DNA of 64,000 nt from contig CAJFCV020000005.1 of NCBI GenBank assembly GCA_904066235.2, positions 6,939,501-7,003,500 on the forward strand, read 5' to 3'. The DNA is from Bursaphelenchus xylophilus (taxonomy: Eukaryota; Nematoda; Chromadorea; Rhabditida; Aphelenchoididae). Numbering within the stretch: the first letter of the stretch is position 1; every line of letters begins with the position of its first letter. Positions 24,991 to 37,310 of this stretch are shown here, in pieces. The notes under the pieces were generated by a model. The model made no database searches and was not told the origin of the DNA. It saw only the letters and a program-made list of their open reading frames with translations. The position numbers were made by a program, and so were the translations under genes.

Positions 24991-25287
24991 ATGCTGATAT
25001 TGTGGGGGAATGTTCGTAAAATATAAATATAAATCGATTCTATGATAACATTGCACAGTTTTTTGATTTTCGAAAGAAAATTTTGGGCAATCTCAAAACT
25101 CTTTTATTGAAAATTTGAATAATTTTTGTGAGTCCAATTTTTGGGAAGGATAAAGTTATTTTGTCGATGATTTCTCAACGCGCGAGATGTGGAAGCAACT
25201 CATTTGCATCGATTTACGGCCCACAAATTGGTCGACAGTAACCCGAATTGAAATAGCGGTTGTCGGTTCGGAATCCCTCAGCTCGCA

Positions 25288-26591
25288 ATGAATGACAAGA
25301 AGAAGACGAGGCGACGAAAAGCAACGGAAAAGACCAGCGACGACGATGGAACTCAAATGGAAGGAGCGGAAAAGAAGACCAAGAATAAGAAGAAGGACAA
25401 GGTTGTCTCGAGACGGAGAACTGTGGAGGAAGGGACGGTCGAACACGGCGGAGACAAGTTCCAGGAGCAACTCAAGGAGTTCGTCAAGCATTGTCTTCAA
25501 GTTGGGGTCAATGGCATCATCCAGGAGTTCGCTCAGATCAAGGTAGAGACGGCCCAGCCGGGTCCGAAGACCGCGTACGATGCAAATGCGGACAAGAATC
25601 GCTATAAAGGTAGACATCTTCTATTCTTTACATTATACTTGATCCAAATATGTTTTTAATAGCCTTATGGGATGATTTCTGATTTCAGATGTGGTTTGTA
25701 TTGATGTAAGTCGCGTCAAGCTGGTTGCCGATCAAGATTATATCCATGCAAATTACATGGATTTCAATGGTAAGCCAAAAAATCATTTTTTAAACTATCG
25801 CTTCAGGATTTGAGAGGAAATACATTTGTACCCAAGGTCCTACAGAGAAAACTGTTGGCGATTTCTGGAAGATGGTGGTGCAAGCCAAAGCCCCGGCTAT
25901 CGTAATGTTGTGTGGAATCATGGAATTGGGCAAGAAAAAGTGTGAACAGTACTGGCCAGAACAACAAGGGTCCAGTGTAAGATGATTATTAATGTTAAAC
26001 GAAGTTTTTAGGGCGTATTTGGCGACTTTACCATCAAAAATACGGCAGTCCACATACCCGAGGAGGGCTTGGCCCTGACGACATTGGAGGTCAGCATAAA
26101 TGAAAAGGAGCATCTGGTCGTGACCCATTACTTCTGGCAGTCCTGGCCCGATCGTGGAGTCCCCAAGAACCCCATGTTTTGCATGAGATTGATCGGAAAG
26201 CTGAATCGATACAATACGGTGGTCGTTCATTGCTCGGCGGGAATTGGACGGACCGGTACAATCGTTGGACTGGACTATGCCAATCGAATTCTGCACAAGG
26301 GAGAACAACTGAGGCTGAAGGAAGTGGTCAAAGAGATGAGAAGACATCGGCATAACTCGGTCCAGACTGATGTCCAATACTTGTTCATGCATAGGGTTCT
26401 CATGGGGATTGCGGAGAATAGACATGTAAGAGTTATTAATAGAATCTTACTGTAGATTGGAAGAGGAGTTAATCAGAAACTATTGAGGGGGTTTCCTGAA
26501 TAAATATTGTTGTGTTCAGCTGGTCCAAGCGTCCGAGATCCAGCCATTCATGACTGCTTATGATGACTTCGTCAAATCCAAAGGAGGCTGA
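25288..26591 (+). CDS. Protein tyrosine phosphatase, nematode-expanded small class
   Basis: Classical cysteine-based PTP with no receptor part. Five exons: 25288-25609, 25689-25769, 25807-25976, 26012-26425, 26520-26591 (352 aa). A very basic N terminus of about 60 residues (KKKTRRRK, KKTKNKKKDK) precedes the catalytic domain. Visible family blocks: NRYKDV, DYIHANYMDF, YICTQGPTEKTVGDFWKM, the WPD loop (about residues 236-238), the signature VHCSAGIGRTGT with catalytic Cys about 265, and the Q loop QTDVQYLF. All catalytic residues are present, so an active enzyme is expected. C. elegans carries dozens of such short PTPs, many sperm-enriched; that this one is too is inference. AATAAA lies at 26638-26643. 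Confidence 0.92.
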
Positions 26592-26790
26592 TCTATTTTG
26601 TCCTATCTTACCCTTCTTTTTACTGATCTCCCCTCTGAATAAACCGATCTCTGCTTACTTTTTTATTACTGCCTACAGTGTTTCCTTTTTTTCATTAGAC
26701 TTTGTTTTGTTCTTTCCACGCTTATCGCCGTGTGAATCACTTTTTTCCCCGGGATTTATAAACAGAAATCGCCGAGAACAATCTTTAGTC

Positions 26791-28395
26791 ATGGGCCCAT
26801 TCCCCGTTGTTTTATTCATCCCTCTGGCTTTATGTCTCGGAGGATTGCCCGAGGAACGTATGACCACGGTAAGGCGTTCAGTATATGTTATTAGAATAGG
26901 TGGTGTAGTATAACAAATAGTATATGAATAAATGAGTTTTCAGAGTCAAATCGTCGACTTCTATGGTTACCCTATTGAGGAATTTGAGTCTCAGACAGAA
27001 GACGGATACATCCTCAAACTTCAGCGAATTCCCTTCGGCAAGACGCCCCGAGGCCTCAGTACTGTAAGCAGAATTATAATATTTACCCGTTTAGTCCTCC
27101 AAGCCCGTGGTCTTCTTTCAACATGGGTTTATTGCGTCTTCGGCTGATTGGGTCACCAATCTTCCCCATCAATCAGCTGCTTTCGTCTTCGCTGATGCTG
27201 GATTCGATGTTTGGATGGGAAATGTGCGAGGGAATGTATACTCAAGAGGTCATGTTAATAAAACAAAACATTTTTGGGAGTTCTCGTGGGATGAGTTTGC
27301 TAAATATGATCTGCCAGCCATGATCGACACAGTCTTAAATATCACTGGAGATGATTCTTTGTATTATATTGGACATTCTCAAGGGACCGAGATCATGTTT
27401 GCAAAATTGGCGGAGGACCCTGGATTCGGAAAGAAGGTGAGTGGGGCTTCCTATTACTTGGTAGGATATCGTCGATACCCTTGTTATAATAGTTTATTTT
27501 TCTGATAAAAAAGTTCTTCGCGTTGGCTCCCGTGGCTACAGTATCCAATCTCCATGGGTTTTTGTCTTATATGGGTAGATTTTTTGGAAAGGATATTTCT
27601 GTAAGTTAAAAATACCGTAACAAGGTGTTTTAGAAGTTTTTTGAATTTTTTGGAAGTTATGAATTTTTGCCAAACAACTTTTTGACCAAACTTTTCGCGG
27701 AAATTACTTGTGGATGGAAGTTTACAAATCCGTTGTGTGACAATGTTTTGTTTCAAATCGGAGGTCCGGAGAGCAACCAGTTCAACACTGTGAGTATAAA
27801 TTCAAAATACGTCTTATTCATCAAGCGTGAACAACTTTTAAATTTTCCTTCAGACCCGGTTGATGGTTTATATGAAGCACACTCCAGCTGGGACCTCTAC
27901 TCAAAACTTTGTGCACTGGGTCCAATTGACTCAGACCAACAGGACCCTGAAGTACGACTATGGAAGTGCAGCGGAGAATGAGAAACATTATGGACAGGTA
28001 TGATTGCATATATTGGAGTATATAGAGTAATCAAATTTTTTATCGAGTATATACATATTCCATTAGCCCACGCCACCGGAATACGACTTAACTCGAGTTC
28101 AGACCCCTGTCTATCTGTATTACAGTCCCTCTGATTGGATAGCTGATGAAAATGATGTCAAGGTAGGGAAATTGATGATAATTAGAGCAATATTGAAGTC
28201 AACTGCCAATAAAAAAAATTTTTTTAGACCGCGATTCTTGACAAGATCCATCCCCAATATCTGAAGAGGGTAAAGCCAATGGAAGATTTTAATCATTTTG
28301 ACTTTATCTGGGGTTTAAATGCCCGCAAATTGGTATACGACGAGATCATCAAAACTTGCATGGGACATTATATTCGAACCAAAAATCATTTCTAA
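26791..28395 (+). CDS. Lysosomal acid lipase-like protein (lipl family)
   Basis: Secreted or lysosomal alpha/beta-hydrolase of the acid lipase family that hydrolyses cholesteryl esters and triglycerides. Eight exons: 26791-26868, 26944-27063, 27095-27436, 27514-27600, 27634-27789, 27854-27997, 28067-28162, 28228-28395 (396 aa). Signal peptide [18 protein letters not shown]. The N-terminal lid block reads [19 protein letters not shown]. The oxyanion segment is [10 protein letters not shown], the nucleophile elbow is GHSQG (Ser about 161), the acid is in SDWIAD, and the His is in NHFDFIWG, so the triad is complete. Several NxT/NxS glycosylation sites are present. The 3' end faces the TTBK-like kinase gene tail to tail with about 100 nt between stops, and AATAAA lies at 28445-28450. 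Confidence 0.93.
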
Positions 28396-28496
28396 CTCCA
28401 TTAAAAGTGTTACTATGGATTATGATCGAGATAACAAGTGCGACAATAAACTTTACTCATGATATATACTTTACATTGTACATGGTAAAATAAATA

Positions 28497-29910
28497 TCAA
28501 AAGATGAGTTTGAGCATTCTATTGATGTATTCTTCGTTGACCACCTCTACATACTCACTCTCCCAGTCATAGGGGTCGGTCATTGGGACATTCCCAGAAA
28601 ATTCTTTCATTATCTCCTAAAGGTCTCAAGTATAATATAATAAATATCTTTTGATAACATTATAAATTAAGACAGTCTTACCTGCAGTGCACTATAATTT
28701 GGAGTGTCATCAACTTCCATGGCATACACAGCCTTTCCAAACTCTCTCAACGCCTCTCCAAATCCCTCCGAAATCTTCAAAAAGTCATCGTTTGCCAAAT
28801 GCTCCTTGGCCATTTTGATGTGTGCTTGACGCTGCAGATCCTTCCACGGTAAATCCCCTCGGATAATCTCGAGAAGAGAGAAGTAAAGAGCCATCAGATC
28901 ATCGGACGGCCCTTGTTCTTCTCTTTTGTGGACTCTGATCGACACATATCTTAAAGTCCCTCTGAAGCCCGTCCGATCTCTTCTGGGCCGAAGTTGGCCA
29001 TCCGTATTTCTGAAGCGACGAACGAGGCCAAAATCGACAAGGAGGAGACGTTGCCGAGATTGTTCGGTGATTCCGAAACAAATATTGGCCGGCTTGATGT
29101 CTCGGTGGATGTACCCGATATTGTGGAGATCTCGGAGAGCAGCAATCGCCTGAAAAAAGAAACTTCATTAAATCAGAAATGACGTCATCACATCACAAGA
29201 AATCATCCTAAAACTCGAAAAAAATTTAGAAAAAATTATGGTGAACTTTAAGACGAAAGAAAGTCTTGCTCTTGCCTGCATCATAACCCTTCCCGCCGTC
29301 GATTTGGAAAGTCTCTTCAGTGGGCATTGCTTCCTCAGATCTCCCAAATTCGTGGATAACAGCTGCATTACAATAAAATTGACTTGCTTCTCACATCCAG
29401 ACCCAAAAATAATGGGTGCATGAGGTTGTCCTTGAAGCCGGACCAGGACTTTCTGTTCCAAAATCATCCTTCTGACCACCCTCCCTCTTCTCCTAGTGGG
29501 CTCCGCTTTAATGGCGACATTCTCCTTGGATCTCTGATCATGTGCAAAGTAGATCTGCCCATATCCCCCAGATCCGATCAGTCCTTTAATCAGCCAACGA
29601 TTGCGAAGGGGCTCTCCGACTGAGAGGAGGGTATCATCTAGGTTCTTGGAGATCTTTGGGCACATTCGCCGACGAGTTCTAAAATAACATAAAATTAGTC
29701 AACACATAATATAAAGCCGTAATCATGTAGTCATTGGTGATCAAATGGCAAAAGTCCATACTTTTCATTAAGAATCAGGTACGGCGCCGATGGCTCGGCC
29801 ACCTCCACAGTGCTGGGGATCTTGATTTGAGAGTTGGTGTGACAACAGGGGAGGGACATGTTGCTGTCCGAGATGTCGGACCATTTATCCTTGTCTTGTC
29901 GACTCTTCAT
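28497..29910 (-). CDS. TTBK/CK1-like protein kinase, nematode-expanded class
   Basis: Serine/threonine kinase of the casein-kinase-1 group closest to worm TTBK-like kinases. Four exons: 29762-29910, 29276-29678, 28682-29149, 28497-28616 (379 aa). The start at 29910 gives MKSRQDKDKW. Domain marks: glycine loop GSGGYGQIYFA, VAIKAE, HRDIKPANI, DFGLVRRF, and GFRGTLRYVSIRVH, the CK1-group replacement of the APE motif. The intron between exons 2 and 3 starts with GC (CAG|GCAAGA) rather than GT; using it restores both the frame and the catalytic helix. Downstream of the catalytic core the protein ends quickly with a DPYDWE block, as in this family. Function is probably germline or sperm, by family only. 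Confidence 0.88.
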
Positions 29911-30222
29911 CTTCTGTGCTTACAATAAAAAGGCGACCGTATTGGGAGATAGAATCGAATGGAAATGAAGGGAATTTCCCGCGTTCGGGACCATTATTTA
30001 CCACAAATTTCATTCAATTTGACAAGAAAATTCCGAAATCCAACTTCCTCTTGCCATAACATTCAAACCATCATGTAACCTTTCACATCACTTTCTCTTA
30101 TCCATTTTTCTAATTACACATTCCGTACTTTTAACAATCTTCCCAAAAACCAGCTAAAGTCACAATTTATAGCGCGAATGTAAAATAATCACTAGTTACA
30201 AATAAAAGACGGCTCTTCACCA
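29911..30222. other. Short intergenic gap between two minus-strand genes
   Basis: 312 nt between the end of the KNL-1-like gene and the start of the TTBK-like kinase. No gene seen. The spacing is short enough for co-transcription, but no intercistronic signal was recognised. Confidence 0.35.
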
Positions 30223-33200
30223 TCATATCTGAGCCAAAACTCCTTTGATTTTTTTGTTCGCTGCCTCAATTTTCCGTTGAATTTCTTCCCTCTCAATGCT
30301 AATATCGTCAACTCTTTTGAGGATCTTCTTGATTAAAACTCCCTTCACTTCCTTCAGATGTTTTTCCTTCTCCATTTTGTTGTTCAATTCCATGGACAGG
30401 ACTTCCAATTTCTCTACATCTGGCTTCATGGCGTCCAATTTCTTCTGATATTCTCTTTTCAGATGATTCCTCGCCTTCATTTCATCTCCATTATAATATG
30501 TCAAAATCCTCGCTGCAATCGTCCCTAAACCAGATATTAAATCCCGGTGTTTTGAACCCACGAGCTTCTAATTTATGCGGATCTTCTCCTTCAATCGGTT
30601 GGGCTTCAAATTCCAAAGACGAACAAGGTTCGACCAGGATCTTTTCATCGAATAAAGGGTCCGTTTCTTGGCAATCGTACGAATTCAAATCGATGGGAGG
30701 GAATCCAGGATGGGTTGTGATCATTTCCGGGAGTTTGAGCATTGGTAATGTGAACGTGGCAATGCTGGGAGTCGCCATAACGGAACTTGGAGTGGGTAAA
30801 GGCTGATACTGAGGGGTCATCATGGGGTGTTGGATGGAACGACGGGTGAATCCGGCCGCAATAACACCGGCCCCAGGCTGAAATCAAGGTCACAGTCAAT
30901 CGCATAAGAAATAAAAATTCTTCGCAAAAATAGAAAAAACGAGCCAATGGTCACAGAACAAAATCTACGCTTTGTTTTTACACATCAAATTTGACAGAAT
31001 TACGCTTCCATTTGTACTCAAATTTTATAATTCTCCAGGGAGTATGATTTTAGGTCTAAACGATCAATTTCGAGAAACTTTGTATGTGGATTTAAATTTT
31101 CGCCGTTCCATTTTCCGACATACGTACTATATGAATAATAAAGGTTAGTAGGTGTTAATCTGGGTGTACGTTTTTGATTATGACATTTCGTATATTATAC
31201 TAGACACCTTTGAAGATATTGGTTTAGAGTTCGCCCATTTTCGGGCTGGATAAGATTACTTAACGCAATATTGGTTTCTAGTGCCTATAAAAACGCAATT
31301 GGATAGTTTCCCCTTCTCGTTTGGATGTTATCTTCATGTCAAACTTGATGCAGATTTTAGGTAGAGATTAATTCAATGATTCGATAAACGGGAAACAAAA
31401 ATAAATGGAAGAGGTATGGCCATTTCATGCACGAAATCATACTTATACTATCCAGATATTTTTATCAAAAAAAACCAGATATGGAGATTCTCAACCAATA
31501 ATTCTAAAAAAGAAAATAATTTTGACTTTTTTCATGCACAAATGCGGTAAAAACACTCCAGGATCGCGCTGCATTGACTTGTCTGTGGAAACTACTTACA
31601 ATGCGCAAGATCAAGAATCTCTTTTATGAAACGCTTGAACCGTTTTTCATCCGTATTTTGCAAACTGGGATTAAATTTAGCACCAAAAGTGGCATATGCG
31701 AGGATTTTTTTATAGGATACGATTTTTTACCCAAAAATATATATTTGTTACCCGTTTCCCAAAAAAAAATGTTGATTACTTCCTTACCCTCGGTGTTTCC
31801 TCAACCAAATTCGACGACGGTCTACTCGGAGTCTCCATGATTGTGCTAAGGCCTGCCCTCGGATTTCCCACAGTGTGTCTTCTCATGTAATTCACTGTCT
31901 TTGGAGGTGCCGTCTGTTCTTCCTTTTCTTCCTCGACCTCCATTTCCTCCTTAATTTCTTCATGAATACTTATCTCTTTGGTGATTGTTGTCCTTATCCC
32001 ACTACACGGTTCTTTGAAGCTCTCTTCAAACCCGAATCTGGTAGATACATCAATATCCAGCAGTGGTTGGAACGACTGGCTTCTTTGAGTGCTGGTTGTG
32101 ACATCTAGATTAACCGCCGGAAGGATATTTCTGGGGGAATCTCGTCCATGAATTACTCGAGTCTTGGATTCCGAAGTTCCCTGTGCTGTTTCTGCCGGAC
32201 TGTCAAGGATCCTTTCTTTCTCGACGCTTCCCACAAATTCAAGACAAGGCTTGTGACAGGCCCTATGACTCGTTTCCTCCGAGGTATCCATGAATTGAGC
32301 CGCTTCCTCGACCGCTGTTTCCTTCACATAAGTTCGGTCCATTGTGAAGGAACCATCGGGAACTCCTTGAATAGCATCCTACAATGTACCGAATATATAA
32401 AGCTGGGCAAAAAAACTTTTATTCCACAAGGGGTAAAAAAGTTGGGAAGCCCTTTTAATTGGCGACGATTACACGCAGCAAAAACCCTTGTTTTGATCTA
32501 AAGAACAATAGATTTGGCCCCGCCGGAGTCGATTTGGAACGGAATTGGAATGAGAAATCATAAAAGGACGAAGGCCAAGCGCGGAAATTACGACAAAGGA
32601 CCGATTTCATAAATGGGTCGGGATGCTATGGCACGTCTACCTCGACGACGCCGGATGCCACTTTCTAACAAAAAATGGAAAGAAACTATAAAATGCTCAC
32701 CATTGCATTGACTGACGATGGTTGCCCAGCACCGTCGTTGAAGGATTTAAAGACACCTACGGTGTTCTCCTTGACCGGATCATTGACAGCCGACTGGTCT
32801 GACAATCCATGATCGTCCAGATGAAAAGAAAAGTTCCCAGAATGAGCGATGCTCGCAGGGATATTAGTCTCAGTGGCATCTCCTTTGGAGAGATTGGCTT
32901 TCGAAGACCCGGGAAGAATATCCAACGTCCTTTCTGTTCTTCTCGAAGCCTCTAGTTCATATTCACTGCTCAAGGAGGTGGCAAGAGCATTATGAGCAGG
33001 AAGAGGAGCACTCTAAAAACATAAACAATAAAGGAGAATAATACCTTTACACGTTCCCTGTCGGTTCTCTCAAACAGTTGCATCGTATTAGTTATCTCGT
33101 CCGACTGAAAATAAATATATTACATTCCAATAAAAATATTTTAAGAATTCGACAGGAAAAAACCAACCGACCATTCCTCCAACAAAGAACCTTGAGAAAT

Positions 33201-33946
33201 GACGATCCAAAAAAAAAAGAAATTTTGCTTACCTCTTGTTCTATCACAATTTCCCTCGGTCGTACCACTTTGTTATTCTTGGTAAACAACATCATAGTAT
33301 CTTGTATTGAATTTACTGTAAACTCCTTTTGTTTCGCCATACTTGGAAACAAACATTCTGTATTCTCCATTGACTCAACATCAGTAACATTACTAACACC
33401 AACGGCTGGACGATCTAAACGGATAAAATTATACCGTCCAGAAAACTAAACCTTACCACCCGAGCTCTGGTTGAAGATAGCAGCGGTATCATTCAAGCGC
33501 GAAAGGTTGCATTCATTCGCTGCTTTCAGTAACGACAACCCTTGTGAAGCACTTATCTCCAGATCGGAAAAGTTCCTCTCGTTTTCTTTATTAAACGACC
33601 TAAAAAATTTTATTTTTTGAAGGAATTGCCTCACTTGAACTTCTCATCTGACATCTCGGCAGACGTTGAGAGATGGAGTATCTCGTTTGTAGGCTCGTGA
33701 ACAAACTGGTGGTCTTCTTTGTGGAATTGTCTAAAATTTGAACATTGAACTCTAGACAAATAAACCCACTGAACAATCTTCGTCGCACTAAAAGAAACAC
33801 GTCGTTTTGCTGCTGGAATATTATCGAATAAGTTCGCTGTCTCATCAGGACTGTCCCCAGACGGTTTTAGGATCTAAAAACATGAAGATTTTATATTACT
33901 CAATAAATCTAACACTTACTGATAGACGTTTTCTTTGTCGATCCAT
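30223..33946 (-). CDS. knl-1: KNL-1-like kinetochore scaffold protein
   Basis: Candidate orthologue of KNL1/Spc105, the kinetochore scaffold that recruits PP1 and BUB proteins. Nine exons: 33920-33946, 33635-33873, 33457-33599, 33233-33414, 33045-33104, 32701-33012, 31788-32378, 30562-30877, 30223-30524 (about 723 aa). The N terminus has both PP1-docking motifs of KNL1 in the right order: SILK (residues 9-12, split by the first intron) and RRVSF (33-37). Three MELT-like sites follow (QDTMMLFTK, TNTMQLFERT, SFTMDRTYVKE). The middle is disordered and acidic (EEMEVEEEKEEQ). The C terminus is a coiled coil (MKARNHLKREYQKKL to the end). No RWD domain is visible after it, which is unusual. The last intron is 37 nt. 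A 39-nt in-frame segment in exon 2 may be a retained or real intron. Confidence 0.75.
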
Positions 33947-34757
33947 TTTAGACTCCACGATTCGTTTTTAGCGGACGAAAAAAGTGCAACTTCCGAAGAA
34001 AAAGTCCTTTTCTCCGCAAAACGCACTTTCAAATTTTCCGTCTGCGCGCGCCAATTTTCGTGGCGGGACTTGACGGAAGAGGATGTGCTCGCAAAGAAAT
34101 ACGAAATTAACAATGTACACGGCTTGCCCAAATGGAGAAAAAAACGTCCAAAGAAGAATTAGCGACATTTTATACGATGAAACATTTCTAATCTTATTTT
34201 ATGTCAGAATGAAAGCAGAACTGTCAATATTGATAGGAATTGGTAGAAAACCCATTTTACATCAACGCGCACATACCACAAAAAATCATTACCACAAAAA
34301 TATCATTTTTGGACATTAAATTTAATGAATTTTGGTAAACATGGATAATACGTGGATGTTGCCTTAAAAGGATGCTTCAGAATAGGCTTTGTTTAATAAT
34401 AATAGTACACAAACTTTATTCGTCAATATCGGCCACTCTGACTTACCTATGCGCGAATACTATACTTGCCACGAGCCAAGGGGTTAAATTTCATGACTTT
34501 GCCTGTGAAACCTCACAAAATCTATCAAAAAGCTTAAAAATTGCAACGAGTATATCTGTCATTATTAGTACTTATCGTAATCTTCTATTTCGAAGCAAAC
34601 CGAGCCTTGTCCCCCATCAAATATTTTCGATATTGATGTATGCGTCAACTGTATCAATTATCGGGGGTAACTCAATATTTTTGAATGATTCAATGTTGAA
34701 AGTTGTCTTCAATTGAAAAGACTAGCTAATAAGTGTCATATACACCCTGCATTACCT
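33947..34757. other. Intergenic: 5' flank of knl-1-like gene, no gene seen
   Basis: AT-rich sequence with short frames lacking protein character. The right edge abuts the long palindromic element. Confidence 0.4.
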
Positions 34758-34759
34758 TA

Positions 34760-36213
34760 CACTGCAGGTTGACGCCAAGTCTTTCCCTGATGTGTCAAGT
34801 TTCTCTCTCCTGAAAATAATTATTTTTATTTTCTTGACATATTGTGCAGCCTGTTTCTCCATGAAGATGGACTGAAAAGTGGTCAAGTAAGTTATTATTA
34901 GCAAGATTAGGTGTTCTTCTTTCATTTTATGCCAAAAATCTTGATTTTATTTCAGGGAAACATACAGAATTCATCCAATTCGCAGAGCTAGTTTTTAGTG
35001 ATCATAAATAATGTAAGTCCGCTTATTTAATTTTTTCGTGGTTAAGTAGCAGTTATAAGTTTGCCTAAGACTTAGAGGAGACCTCACTCTTTCGGGTTGT
35101 TATGGTTTCCATGCATAAGATTCATCAAATGTTTCGCCATAATCAGTTTAGGTAAAATTGACCAAAATAGATGTCATGGAGAAGATAATCAAGGCGGAAA
35201 GGTCAAGAAAAAGGCGAAATTGTCTCCCAGCAAGAGGAGAGAGGACATTTTCGAACTAATGGAGAGGCTGAGATGTTCTAACAAAGCAAAACAGGCCATT
35301 TGGAGACGGTTTTAAAGTTGGAAGTGGACCTCATGGAGAAGATAAAAAAAATGGAAAAATTGCCAAGAATAGGGCCCAATATGTCGTCATTAAAGCCGGA
35401 AAAGAGCAAACACGGCATGAAAATCGCATTTAGAGCTTTGGTCAAGGTCCAGGGACATCTGAAATTCAGCAAGTTCAAAATGGTCAACAAAGACTTCATG
35501 GAGAAGATAGAAATGGACGCAGTGGACATAGTCGGCCCTCGTTTACACCCTCTGAATGGGGTAATCAAGTTTGGAATGAGATGTATTAGCCATTTGTTTG
35601 AATTTATTCTTGCCAATTTTTCCATTTTTATCTTCTCCATGAGGTCCACTTCCAACTTTAAAACCGTCTCCAAATGGCCTGTTTTGCTTTGTTAGAACAT
35701 CTCAGCCTCTCCATTAGTTCGAAAATGTCCTCTCTCCTCTTGCTGGGAGACAATTTCGCCTTTTTCTTGACCTTTCCGCCTTGATTATCTTCTCCATGAC
35801 ATCTATTTTGGTCAATTTTACCTAAACTGATTATGGCGAAACATTTGATGAATCTTATGCATGGAAACCATAACAACCCGAAAGAGTGAGGTCTCCTCTA
35901 AGTCTTAGGCAAACTTATAACTGCTACTTAACCACGAAAAAATTAAATAAGCGGACTTACATTATTTATGATCACTAAAAACTAGCTCTGCGAATTGGAT
36001 GAATTCTGTATGTTTCCCTGAAATAAAATCAACATTTTTGGCATAAAATGAAAGAAGAACACCTAATCTTGCTAATAATAACTTACTTGACCACTTTTCA
36101 GTCCATCTTCATGGAGAAACAGGCTGCACAATATGTCAAGAAAATAAAAATAATTATTTTCAGGAGAGAGAAACTTGACACATCAGGGAAAGACTTGGCG
36201 TCAACCTGCAGTG
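34760..36213. mobile_element. Large foldback element with mirrored ORF, TA-flanked
   Basis: A 1454-bp palindrome centred near 35486. Arms are about 34760-35371 and 35602-36213 (about 610 bp, nearly identical in inverted orientation), with a spacer of about 230 bp. The ends read CACTGCAGGTTGACGCCAAG and its complement, and each side carries TA (34758-34759, 36214-36215). Because the arms mirror each other, both strands encode the same 72-aa basic frame (35097-35315 plus, 35658-35876 minus; KVKKKAKLSPSKRRED). The spacer has a further open frame with ALVKVQGHLKFSKFK. The word CATGGAGAAGATA recurs at about 35176, 35331 and 35498. No transposase is recognised, so it is probably non-autonomous. High arm identity suggests a young insertion. 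Confidence 0.8.
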
Positions 36214-36229
36214 TAGGCATCAGGCGGTT

Positions 36230-36905
36230 TTCTGTGGAATTGTAGATGCATTTTTCAAAAATCAGACATCTTACCTTTTTGTGGCAAGTCACATTACATA
36301 CCTATTATCATCAATATTTACTTTTGATAAAATTGGATTAAGACGAGTCCAATAAGCACCCATAAGCATGTTTTGATGTTTTTAGAACTAGAAAATTGTT
36401 AATCGACCTTCTTCCCCACACGGGGGATCGCTAACCGATGGAATTCAAAAATACAAAATATCATCTTAAATCAATGGGAAACGTTGAAGTGTGTCAAAAA
36501 ATTGACTCAGAAGTCTGAAAACTTGTGTACATTTCCTTCGATAGGTTTATTGTGGAATTGTAGATGTTTTTTAACGAAGTCCATTATTTGACTGTGTTAT
36601 GGGATATTGTACATGGGGACCTGTTTGTCACTTTTTTACAAATTTCGACATAACTTTTGTTTTCTCATTCCTGAAGCTGTAAAGGGTATCTAGCCTATTA
36701 ATAGACTAACAACTGTGTTAAATAACACAAAGAAACCAACAAATTTGTGGTTTTTCAAAGAGAACTGGAGCTCCACAAGTAGGCAATGCTCCATTCGCAG
36801 TGGGAAACGTTGAAGTACCCCAAAAAATTGTCCAATTTGGACGAAAATTTTTTTGGAGCACCATCTGCAACGTCTCCATGGAATTGTAGATGGAATTTTG
36901 TTCAC
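36230..36905. repeat. Degenerate repeat sharing GGGAAACGTTGAAGT ... TGGAATTGTAGATG
   Basis: The word TGGAATTGTAGATG occurs three times (about 36234, 36551 and 36888). Two of these are preceded, by about 75-85 nt, by GGGAAACGTTGAAGT and CAAAAAATTG (about 36477 and 36801). The spacing of about 320-335 nt suggests an old tandem duplication. It starts just outside the right end of the palindromic element, but whether the two are related cannot be told. Confidence 0.5.
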
Positions 36906-37310
36906 TTCGCTTCTTCGAATATATACATGTTGTACAAGATACATCAAAATTGCTGATATTGAGGGGCCCATATTTCCCGATTCAGAAATGGCAACGATAT
37001 GAATAATAGCTTAAATAGATGACAGACATTCAAAGAAAATAGTTATCAAGATTGTTTTATGTGATAATAAGCGCTTTGTACTTTTTGAGCATCAACTCTA
37101 AGGGGCACTTCTCAGCAATTTTTCAAGGATAGGGCGCGAGCTGCGAAGGCCGTGTCCGTTTTTTTCTCCGATTTTAGTCTATTTGGGCAAGCCGTGTGTA
37201 AAAAGAAACAATTGCGTCAGGTCCAATTAGCTTTATTTACAATAACTATTAGACTTTGATTCTTTTTATTTTACACGTATTCGTATTACAAACAATTGAT
37301 AACTTTGGGC
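36906..37310. other. Intergenic, 3' flank of CPEB gene
   Basis: No gene seen. Contains the 3' side of the CPEB gene on the minus strand. Confidence 0.35.

Noticed and set aside
35097..35876. Two identical 72-aa open frames as independent genes
   Set aside because: They are mirror images in the arms of a palindromic element, so identity comes from the palindrome and not from selection on two genes.
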